Source of the DNA: Lactarius indigo
Taxonomy: Eukaryota; Basidiomycota; Agaricomycetes; Russulales; Russulaceae
NCBI GenBank assembly: GCA_025766275.1
Contig: JAFKAC010000016.1
Span: forward strand, 1-64,000
Length of the DNA stretch: 64,000 nt
Direction of reading: 5' to 3'
Position 1 is the first letter of the stretch. Every line of letters begins with the position of its first letter. Shown piece by piece: positions 11,343 through 20,617 of the stretch. The translations under genes were made by a program, and so were the position numbers. Below the pieces are notes generated by a model. That model searched no databases and was not told where the DNA came from. It was given only the letters and a program-made list of their open reading frames with translations.

Positions 11343-11374
11343 CAGGAAAAACCTCCCGCGCTAGCGAGAGATAA
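11343..11374. repeat. Plavaka copy 2, left terminal inverted repeat (32 bp)
   Basis: It begins CAGGAAAAACCTCCCGCGCT and ends GAGAGATAA. It is the exact reverse complement of 18717-18748. The outer 12 bases are shared with copy 1. Confidence 0.9.
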
Positions 11375-11858
11375 ATTATCGATAATTGCGATAAATTATT
11401 GAAATTATCGAATTACCTCGGTTATCTTGCGTTATGTTGCCCCCCCATAATTTATTGATAATCCTCGTGATAATTCGTGATAATCCTGGATAATGGGAGG
11501 TATTTTCGAATAAAATATCAATAATCAATCTTTGGATTATCACGATTATCAAGCATCCAAATGTGATTCAAATTCACGGATCATTCAAATTCACGGATTA
11601 TTCAAATTAAATAATGTGATGATAATGTGATGATAATGTAAAGAACGGACACGCTACACATGCGAGCGGACAAGAAATGAGTGGAGAAAAATAGTGAGAA
11701 AAGACAGGAATCACGGGGTATTTTGAAACCACTGTTGACTGTTAAAAGTGTGTTAGTAGTGTTAATTATTGTAGTAAACATGGCAAACCGACAGTGCGTT
11801 CAGTTGGCATAACTTTCCAGTGGATGGTTTGTTGAAACCGCTGGTGTACGTTCAGTGC
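11375..11858. other. Subterminal AT-rich region of Plavaka copy 2
   Basis: No gene. Repeated ATTATCGATAATT- and GTGATAAT-like short motifs lie in direct and inverted orientation, for example the repeated ATTCAAATTCACGGAT near 11574-11605. Transposase-binding repeats are the likely meaning (inference). Confidence 0.5.
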
Positions 11859-14113
11859 TCAGCCTTCAAGGTCATCGAGATCAAGATCGGCAATTACAGC
11901 TCCAGGCAGACCATCATGTTCAGAGTCGGAGCTGTGGCAACCTAGTCAGAGCTGCAATCATTCAATGAAAGCAGCGACTCACCTGGCTTGGGTATATATA
12001 TCAGCCATCATCACATGATATGCATTTGGCCGTTGGTTCAGGATAAAGTTAAGTGTATTGGCATTGCAGCGGTACACATCCAAATAGGTGTTGGCAGAGA
12101 ATTCAGTCCCCTGTTGTTTGCCAGTACGCCACTCGTGGAGTGTGGCATACATCTAATCAATAGAGTTAGTATGTGACTTGATAGTATTGTATCAACTTAC
12201 CGCAGTTGCAACCAATGCGACCATGGGCACAGGGACTTCACGAGTTGACACCCCATCATGTCCTTGATGTTCTGGGAAAAGGTGAGCAAAGCGTGACGCA
12301 AAAGATGACATCCCGCCAGTAAAAAAAAGGTCCCGTATGACTGAAATGATGCATTCATTGCGGTAAGGGTGTGTACGCAAGGGAGTTCCGACGAAAAGGC
12401 CTCTCTGACAAAAGGTCAGAATCACATCAGCACCGCCATTTTACGCTTACCTTTGTCGGAAATGTGTAGTTGAAATTAGAGACTTGCAGACGAACTACCT
12501 GAGCGATGTTGCTTGCCGACCCAATAGAAACCAGTGCAGGTACACAATAAGCATTGCAACGTTCCTTGATTTCGCTCCGCATAAGTGGGACGCGAACGCG
12601 TACCTGTCACAGTGTCAGTAAAGCCATCACACACCACCACGCCGAACCGTTCGCGCGCCAACCTGTCCCCGTCCCCAAGCGTACGGCGACACGTAACTGC
12701 AAGCCATCACTGCCGCCTCCACGGGAACCACCACAACATTAATAAAACTTACCAGTGGAACTATCTTCGCTAGGTACTCTCCATCTTGCTGGAGTCGGCG
12801 TTGTATGTGTGCGGCACCAGGTTTATATTTCTCAGCAGCAGTGATGAGGCTCTCCTTGGTGAAAGTGAACGCGACAGGTGCAGTCGGGAATGAGTGATTA
12901 AACATGAGTGACGCTCGCAAGTTCTCGATCGCCTCTTGAACCACGTTGCGGACTAGCGGGTTTTGGTTGGTCAGCATAAGTTTATTCGCACCAGGGGGCA
13001 ATAGGTCCATATCAGCGGGCCATGCGGCCCCAGAGGACTCGGTTGTCGCCTCCGTCTGCAACATAGTTGCGCTGGCTGATTAATATGTCAGCCCATGACA
13101 GATGTTCGGTGAGGGTAACGTTACTCACCTGATAGCTCGGTATTGGGTGCTCCAAGCTCTGACAGCGTCCTGGAGTGGGGAGTGGACGCCGCAGACCCAT
13201 GGTCCATTGGACTACTAGACGCGTCGGCATCCAGCACGTTCCTGCTGGGAATCTCCATGGTTCCGGGTGGAGTGACATCTGCCCCCAGCCAGGAGGGCCT
13301 CTGAAAAAGTAGTTATCAGCTTGGATGTGTTCAAGGGTGTTGTGGACTTACCTCTGTTGCGGTGACCTCAGAGGTCTTTGCTGAGACTTTGCGAGTGACG
13401 TTGACTACTTCTTCGTCTTCCAACCAGTCGTCTTCATTTTCGATGTCGTCTTCATTGAAATCGTAGTCGTGAGCAAAATGGTTGCTGGAGTTGACTTGAA
13501 GAGATGCAAGAGGGTGGGTATTGTCACCGCGGCGGCCAGGGTAAAAAGACGACGCTGAAAATTTTCGTAAGTTTGTTGATTGTTTGGTAGGCCAAACATG
13601 ATTAGTAATCACTGCATTTCAACCCAAGTCGCGTGCCCTTGGCCTTCACAACGCTATCGCTTGCTGGCGCACCTATGGTTTCTCCCCCGCTAGGCAACTG
13701 GAGTGGCATCGGACGGACATCGGAAGGCCCTTGGTTCTATGGTGAGCTTTCTCTTTCTGTATTTCCATCAACCACTTACCAGTGACTCGCGTTCGCTTTG
13801 AGGGTATTCCTTGGAATGTTTCGGTCGGAACAGGGGCTGGAGATGGGGCAGTATCGGTTGAAACGAAGGTACGTTTCCCGTGTTCTTGTTATCGTGAGCG
13901 ATCGGCCTGACCCTGTGAAGTTTTAGACTTACTTGCGCGGACGCCAGACAAATTGGGGTTGTTCTGGTTTCCTGCGGCACGTTGAGTCGATATAGATGCA
14001 AGATCCGGACTCGGTAAATCAAGAGCATTTTCACTGGCTGCGCCGTTTGTCTGGGAGAGTGCAGCTTGGATATTGGCTGCAATGTGGCGCGAACGGCGGG
14101 TGCTCGGGGCCAT
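11859..14113 (-). CDS. Plavaka-associated DUF6532-like protein
   Basis: The start MAPSTRRSRHIAANIQ at 14113 matches copy 1. The N-terminal half is low-complexity and polar, with a highly acidic segment (NEDDIENEDDWLEDEE, about 13420-13470). The C-terminal half has the DUF6532-type order: VVQEAIENLRASLMF, MRSEIKERCNAYC, VIRDLFFTGG, VPMVALVATAV, and LHEWRTGKQQGTEFS...YLDVY. A last short exon gives an acidic tail ending DLDLDDLEG at 11859. About seven introns are inferred, and the exact N-terminal ones are uncertain. The gene is transcribed away from the transposase, from a TATA box 115 bp upstream. Biochemical function is unknown. Its presence in both Plavaka copies suggests that it is part of the element's machinery or regulation. 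Confidence 0.65.
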
Positions 14114-14223
14114 TTACGAAGCACAAGATAACGACAAGACTGAAAGCGAAGGTAAATAAGAGACTTAATGAGTCCAGTAACGACAGGAATGGGGATGGGG
14201 ATTCAGGACGACGGTATGTGGGT

Positions 14224-14231
14224 CTTTTATA
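14224..14231 (-). promoter_or_regulatory. TATA box of the DUF6532-like gene, copy 2
   Basis: TATAAAAG on the minus strand lies about 112 bp upstream of the ATG at 14113, the same spacing as in copy 1 (1866-1873). Confidence 0.5.
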
Positions 14232-14334
14232 TCCAAATACTATTGCACTAACTAAAAGTGTTGTCTGTACGCCGCCCTCTGTTTACAGCCCAAAACGTTT
14301 CGCGCTAACTAAAAGAATCTGAGCCGTCGTCTGC

Positions 14335-15310
14335 CATCCAAGCTTGCTGGTTCACTAAAGCTTTTACCTTGTAGCATTCACCCAGTTGTTCCGATCTCGA
14401 TGCTTTGACGTGCTTCCTTCTCGCACGTGGTGTCCGCTTGGCCATTGCAGCATTCGCTCGGTTCGGTTCTGATCTCAATACGTCGACGCGCTTCCTTCCC
14501 GTACGTGGTGCCCGCTTGATCATTCAGTTTCGTGGTTCACTGAAACTCTATTGCTCATTACCACGAAGTTGCAGCATTTGCTCAATTCGGTTCCGATCTT
14601 GATGCTTCGACGCGATTCCTTCTCGCACGTGGTGGCTGCTTGGCCATCTAAGCTCGCTGGTCCGTGCTTATTATCGTGAAGTTGCGGCGTTCGCTCGATT
14701 CGGTTTTGATCTCGATGCTTCAACACGCTTTCTTCTCGTACGTGGTGCCCGCTTGATCATTCAGTTTCGTGGTTCACTGAAACTCTATTGCTCATTACCG
14801 TGAAGTTGCAGCATTTGCTCAATTCGGTTCCGATCTTGATGCTTCGACGCGATTCCTTCTCGCACGTGGTGGCTGCTTGGCCATCTAAGCTCGTTGGTCC
14901 GTGCTTATTATCGTGAAGTTGCGGCGTTCGCTCGATTCGGTTTTGATCTCGATGCTTCAACACGCTTTCTTCTCGTACGTGGTGCCCGCTTGATCATTCA
15001 GTTTGCTGGTTCACTGAAACTCTATTGCTCATTACCGTGAAGTTGCAGCATTTGCTCAATTCGGTTCCGATCTTGATGCTTCGACGCGATTCCTTCTCGC
15101 ACGTGGTGGCTGCTTGGCCATCTAAGCTTGCTGGTCTGTACTTATTACCGCGAAGTTGCAGCGTTCGCTTGATTCGGTTTTGGTCTCGATGCTTCGACTC
15201 ACTTCCTTCTCGTACGTGGTGCCCGCTCGGGCATTCAAGCTTACTGATTCACTGAAACTTTATTTTGTCCGTCTCGCACGTGGTGCCCGCTTGACGGGCT
15301 TCTTAAGCAG
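14335..15310. repeat. Tandem array: ~118-bp monomers in a 237-bp higher-order repeat
   Basis: Near-identical blocks recur with a 237-bp period (for example from 14523, 14760 and 14997). Each block contains two diverged halves of about 118 bp. Every monomer carries a (C/T)ACGTGGTG motif, at about 14423, 14503, 14623, 14739, 14860, 14976, 15098, 15213 and 15277, with CACGTG and TACGTG alternating through most of the array. It fills the space between the divergent transposase and DUF6532-like genes of Plavaka copy 2 and is missing from the corresponding 205-bp interval of copy 1 (1782-1986). Confidence 0.85.
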
Positions 15311-15334
15311 GGTCGTCTGCTCTTACCTCAAACC

Positions 15335-18300
15335 ATGAATACTGTACAAGTCCATTGTCCCGGGTGCAAGAAGGTTTTCAACCCGCGCGGTTTGTCTCAA
15401 CACCTTAGCAGATCTCAGCGTACACACTGCCGTATCGTGCATGCAGCGTTACAAACACCATCGACGTTTCAGACGGCCAGTTCTCTGCGGTTGTCCGCTT
15501 CAACTCCAGCACCACAGAGCGTACAAGGTGACACTGGTGATGAGCACAATATAGGTATCGTCCAACCATGTGCATGACGGTATCCACTCATGTGTGCTTC
15601 AGATACTCTGCATGCCGTTCACGCCACGCATGACGCCGACACTACCCGAGCGATGGATGTCACGGACGATGGCAGCTTTGTGGATGCCGATACTGCAGGT
15701 GCCGACGCGGCGGATACCGCAGATGCTATGGACGCCGACATCTGGGAAGCACTAGTTCAAGACATCGGCGCTACAGTTGACGCTGATCAAGAACACGCTA
15801 GCGGGGTGCAATCATCGGTTCCACCCTCATCTGAAACTCTGCGGCCATCAACTCCACCACCAAATTCACCCATACGTGACAGCGGCGACAGCAACACTAC
15901 TGGCAGTCAGGCTCAAGTGATCGTCGACAGCTTTCCGCATGGTGTCCCAGGCACCCCAATGCCTGATCCGTTTCGCGGTCAATCAGACTATCGGTCCCGT
16001 GAAGATGCACTCAATACCTCAGTCTGGGCTCCCTTTCACTCCCAGTGTGATTGGGAGATTGCGCTTTGGGCTAAGACGCGCGGGCCGACATCGTCAGCTC
16101 TGACAGGGCTGCTTCAAATTCCCGAGGTATGAACACCGCCCTATTCAATTCACATTTACACTGACACGTCAAGGAAGGTTTCCGACCGGTTAGGACTTTC
16201 GTTTAGATCTGCTAAAGAGCTCGATCGCATCATTGACACTTTACCTGGCCGACCACCATTCGAGTGCGAGGACTTTACCGTTGGAGGTGAAAGACTGTCT
16301 TTTTATTTCCGGGATGTAATGCAATGTATTCGGTCCCTTTACGGTGACCCTGAATTTGCGCATGAGTTAGCATTTGCGCCAGAGCGCCACTATGCCGATC
16401 CCGAGCGCACGTGCCGCATCTACAGCGAAATGCATACGGGAGACTGGTGGTGGGCAGTACAGGTGCGCACACTTTCTCGAATGAATGCAAATACTTACGC
16501 ATCATGGCAACAGACGTCCCTCGAATCGCAACAGCCTGGTGCAACTGTGGTCCCACTGATACTGTCCTCCGACAAGACGCAGTTGACCCTTTTCCGAGGG
16601 AAAGCCGCATATCCCGTCTACCTCACCATCGGCAACATTCCAAAAGCCATTCGTCGCAAGCCGTCACGTCACGCCCAGCTATTGATCGGCTACATTCCAA
16701 CCACCAAGCTAGAATGGATCACTAATCAGGCAGCTCACCGCCGCACTCTAGCAAATCTATTTCACTCTTGCATGCGTAAACTACTAGTCCCGGCCACGCG
16801 CTACAGTGAAAGCGGTATCGCGATGATGAGTGGGGATGGGATTTGGCGCCAGTGCCATCCCATATTCACCATCTTTGTTGGCGACTATCCCGAACAGGCA
16901 TTGGTAACGTGCACATACAATGGCCGTTGTCCAAAGTGTACAGTCACTCTTGACAGACTAGGTGAATACGCTAGGTTCCCTCCACGCAGCTACAATGAAG
17001 CCATCGACACATATCTCTTGGCGGATGAGGAGGTCCGCACATTCCACGCGGCTTGTCGTGAAGTGGGCCTTAAGCCCGTATTCCATCCATTTTGGGAATC
17101 TTTCGCACTCTCTAATATATTCATCTCCATCACGCCAGATATCCTGCATCAGCTGCTGCAGGGCGTCATGAAGCACCTGATGGCGTGGCTGAGAAGCGCA
17201 TTCGGACCAGTCACAATTGATGCACGCTGTCGATCATTGCCTCCTAATCATCATATCGCCACATTCGCAAAGGGTATATCAGGTCTTTCTCGCGTCACAG
17301 GCTTAGAACACAAGAACTTGTGCCGAATACTCCTGGGTCTGACTGTTGACCACCCTCTTCCCTCCGGACAAGCACCTTTGCGGCTAATCCGAACTACACG
17401 CGCGCTACTCGATTTCCTATATCTCGCTCAGCTTCCTTCTCAAACAACTGAAACTCTGCGCCGCCTTGACGATTCCCTGGCTAACTTCCACAGTAATAAA
17501 TCTATTTTCATTGATCTGGGCATTCGCGATCACTTCAACATTCCAAAGGTACACAGTCTCATTCATTACTCATCTTCAATCACGCTATTCGGTACCACGG
17601 ACAATTACAATACGGAGCAAACGGAGCGCCTTCACATCGACTTCACAAAGGATGCTTACCGTGCGACAAACCGCAAGAATGAATACCAACAAATGACTGC
17701 CTGGCTAGAGCGCCGCGAGAAGGTGCAACAGTACATTGCCTTCGTTAGACAGCGGCAGGGGGTCGACCAGGAGAACGCGCAAATTTCTCAGCCAAGCGGA
17801 CCTCCACAGCCCACCACACGGCATATAAAGATGACGCTACACCCATCTACAAAGGCAACGTCATTTGATGTCCTTGCTGTGAGGTATGGCGCTGTCGAAT
17901 TTCAGGATGCGCTCGCCGATTTCATCGCTCAGATGAATCACCCCAACGCTTCGGCAGCTAACTTAAGAGCTCTGGCTGCTGACACGCTGATTCCTTTCCG
18001 CTCAGTCCCAACATATCACAAGATCAAATTCCACTCGGATGGCCACCCCGAAGTAGTGGATGCAATTCATGTCCGGCCGGAACAAGAGGACTCACGCAGG
18101 CGCCGCATACCATCACGCTTTGACACTGCTCTTGTTCGCAGTAGCTCTCAAAATAGCACAGGTGGAAATAGTGGTAGGTTCCAATTATATCGACGCCCCT
18201 GATCAATCTAATTGCTACTTAGGCTACCGAATAGCGCAAGTCCGTGTTGTCTTTCAGTTACCATATAGGGCAATCCCAGAGGTGTTTCCGTCATTGGACA

Positions 18301-18596
18301 CTGCAGTGGCTGCGCTTCCAACTCATCTGGCATATGTCGAATGGTTTTCTACCATTCCTACCATGCCCGATGCCAATCACTTAATGTACAGAGTCTCTCG
18401 GTCGATGCACAATGGCCACCGGCATGCTAGCATCATTCCGGTCAGCTCTATCGTTTCTAGCATACATTTATTTCCTCGTTTTAGTCATCGTACTATACCT
18501 CAGGACTGGAACACTTATTCAGTACTTGAGTTATGTCATACGTTTTATATAAATCCCTTCAGTGACCGAGATACCTACCTTAGATTTTTGTCGTAA
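15335..18596 (+). CDS. Plavaka transposase (apparently intact)
   Basis: About 1,000 residues in five exons. Exon 1 (ATG at 15335) carries a C-x2-C...H...H-C finger (VHCPGCKKVF...LSQHL), probably for DNA binding. An acidic linker follows, then VWAPFHSQCDWEIALW. Introns are inferred near 15552-15600, 16126-16183, 16463-16513 and 18173-18221. The central part has GDWWWAVQ, the hallmark VPLILSSDKTQLT, YLTIGNIPK and LLIGYIPTTKL, then CPKCTV, ITPDILHQLLQG and TEQTERLHIDFTKDAYR. The last exon encodes RIAQVRVVFQLP...LAYVEWF...MYRVSR...IIPVSSI...HLFPRF and ends at 18596. No internal stop was found. Plavaka transposases are basidiomycete relatives of CACTA/KDZ-type DDE enzymes and catalyse cut-and-paste transposition; this assignment rests on recalled family motifs. 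Confidence 0.85.
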
Positions 18597-18716
18597 TGAA
18601 CCCTCCATTATATTATCTCATAAGCGATTATGTGAACTACTGTCATTACTAGTGATTATCATTAATTACTAGTACGCCACCCGCATTATCCAAATTATAA
18701 CTAATTTAGCGTGGCA
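18597..18716. other. Short 3' subterminal region of Plavaka copy 2
   Basis: Noncoding AT-rich sequence between the transposase stop and the right inverted repeat. It contains ACTAGTGATTATCATTAATTACTAGT, an imperfect palindrome near 18647-18673. Confidence 0.45.
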
Positions 18717-18748
18717 TTATCTCTCGCTAGCGCGGGAGGTTTTTCCTG
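18717..18748. repeat. Plavaka copy 2, right terminal inverted repeat (32 bp)
   Basis: It is the exact reverse complement of 11343-11374 and ends GGTTTTTCCTG. GH20 pseudogene sequence resumes immediately outside. Confidence 0.9.
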
Positions 18749-19560
18749 ATGGGGATGCTTTGGCTGTCTATAATGTGCCAGTAGAACATGTTAATCCAAC
18801 TTGCGTCGCGTTAGGGCCTGTTCGTAGAGTGGGTGACATTAGACACACATAGACCCAATACAGTGAGTCGAACATGTGTTTGATGTCTGATTGGAGAGCT
18901 GAGATGACTGTAGGTCACAAACCTAAAGGGGGAAAGTGCATATCACGTACTAACTCCGCGCCAAGTCGAGTATGAATCCGTGATACGGCTACACAGAAGT
19001 AAAGAGGATCAGCATTCCAGCCCCAAAACAGACGGCCCGTTGCGGACGCAGGCAGGCGAATTATGAAAGGCCATGGGCACACTGAACATATGCCGTCCCG
19101 CTCGTAGTGTACCACAGATTGGCGAACGTCGTGAGGTCACAGAACAAGCTGATCGTAGAGTTAGCGCTGAGCACCGTTGCGCTGCTGTCTGCAAGAACGT
19201 CGAGGTTGTACGCCTCGTCACTGGTGCTGAGCGGGACCGTCGCCTGCATCACGATTGGCCGGGGTGCCCCCGAGGTGCTTCCGAAGAGACGGGATGCGAG
19301 ACCGGAGAGCGCCTTGACGCACCGGATGGCGGGGAGGTCGTCCGCGCCACGCCCAACTACGAGGTAGCTAAGCCTGTCGCTGAATATGATGGTGCGGATG
19401 TGCTTTGTGGCGGAGATGAGGTCATTCGGAGCATTGAGGACTGCGACATGAATGCATGAATGGCGAAAGAGGTGCCGAGGAGCAAGGCGTCAGAGCCTTG
19501 AGCCGCTTCTGGGAGAAGCACGGCGCAGAGAAGCACGACGATGGAGCGGAGAAGAATTGA
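18749..19560 (-). pseudogene. GH20 beta-N-acetylhexosaminidase, unit 2, 5' part
   Basis: Sequence from 18754 onward matches bases from about 26288 of the intact gene, continuing the pseudogene left at 11342. It contains the exon-1 region SDEAYNLDVLADSSATVLSANSTISLF and a degraded signal-peptide region near 19500-19555. The start codon corresponding to 27134 is deleted. Multiple frame breaks make it nonfunctional. Together with 10551-11342 it forms one gene copy split by Plavaka 2. Confidence 0.8.
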
Positions 19561-19599
19561 CGGTCTTCCCGGGTTCTCTGGGGATGTCGTTAGCGGTGT

Positions 19600-19765
19600 T
19601 CAAGCCGGTAAGTGGCAGGTGAAGGAGCAGCTACGGTGGACGACAGGAAGTGTATGAGGTTTCGCTTTTCTGCCAACCCTGGCTCAGGGGGTGTTGTGAC
19701 GGTCGTGGCAGATGCGAGAGCCTAGGGTGGGGCGGCCTGAAAGTCTGCAAAGTCGTCCGGACTAG
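19600..19765 (-). pseudogene. Epsin C-terminal fragment, unit 2
   Basis: It matches epsin bases around 27878-28025, including the GGTGGGGCGGCCTG and CTGCAAAGTCGTCC stretches that encode the DDFADFQ region. It is joined to the GH20 remnant as in unit 1, and ends at the same junction sequence (CGGACTAGGGTTAAGAAACGTACTCAC). Confidence 0.7.
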
Positions 19766-20617
19766 GGTTAAGAAACGTACTCACCAGGCTGACTAGGTGG
19801 CATTCACCGGCGCCCAATATATACAATCGTGCCAATGTGCCACTGGCAGTTTTTTGTGTTTCAGCACAGCTGGGGAGCTCACATTGGAGCTTATAGTAAA
19901 GCGTCCTTCTCTAATTCTTCAATGACCCGGTCCTATCTCAAATTTGTTATAATCAATGTAGAACTATTGTGATCAACGTGTGTGACCATCAACAATATCA
20001 CCCTCATCGCCAACGGTAAACTCCTGGCGACGTCAGCGTGCCATCTTTGGGGAGACCACGTTGTTATCTCGCCGGAGCATTGCTCGGGCATTAACAATCT
20101 ATTACAGGCGACCGTTGTCACTGCTTGGGCTCGCCGCAACTAGCGCAAGACGTCCCAGCTCTTCTGAGAGCGGCGGCTTGGTTTTGCCCATGCAACTCCC
20201 TACGCCTCATGCATCAAGGCCCTCTACGTATCCTTCACATGAGGCGTCGCCCCTAGCAAGTTGTGCCACTCGGAAACAATGCACGCGCTCGCTCAGGGGA
20301 TGTAGGCTATCCGAATAATCTCCAAATCGGAGTACCGCATGGTGAATTCCTCAGGCTCGGAAACTTTCCGACAGGATAGCTTATGCGGTCCCATGTCTGC
20401 TTGATCGACACGCATCCCTACATCCCGAACATTGGTATTGTTTTTAGTTAAAGATGAGAAAGGGGAGCTGTGGCGACGATGGACACAAGGATACAGGCGG
20501 ACTGTATGGTGCGTGAATCTTCGGATTTACGAGGAATAGGTCAGCCCTTATCGTAAGCATCAGGATTACATAAGTAGGCGAAGAAGGGAGTAAGCAGTCC
20601 CGCTATTCGTAGGGTAA
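19766..20617. other. Intergenic region between the epsin remnant and NLR B
   Basis: No gene is recognised. The last 50 bases share a 3' flank with NLR A (compare 6112 onward). The rest has no match inside the window. Confidence 0.45.

Larger units (their letters stand above)
11343..18748 (+). mobile_element. Plavaka DNA transposon copy 2 (complete, about 7.4 kb)
   Basis: It is bounded by perfect 32-bp terminal inverted repeats (11343-11374 and 18717-18748) and inserted in a GH20 pseudogene. It carries a transposase gene on the plus strand (15335-18596), a divergent DUF6532-like gene on the minus strand (11859-14113) and a tandem repeat array between them. AT-rich palindromic subterminal regions lie inside the termini. 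AT flanks both ends; a longer target-site duplication is not clear. Both genes appear open, so the element may be autonomous. Confidence 0.85.

Noticed and set aside
14520..14963. Two near-identical 68-codon open frames on the minus strand
   Set aside because: They are the 237-bp tandem repeat read in one frame; no evidence of coding.
14335..15310. Repeat array as a possible CRISPR
   Set aside because: Units are 118 bp without unique spacers and the genome is eukaryotic.
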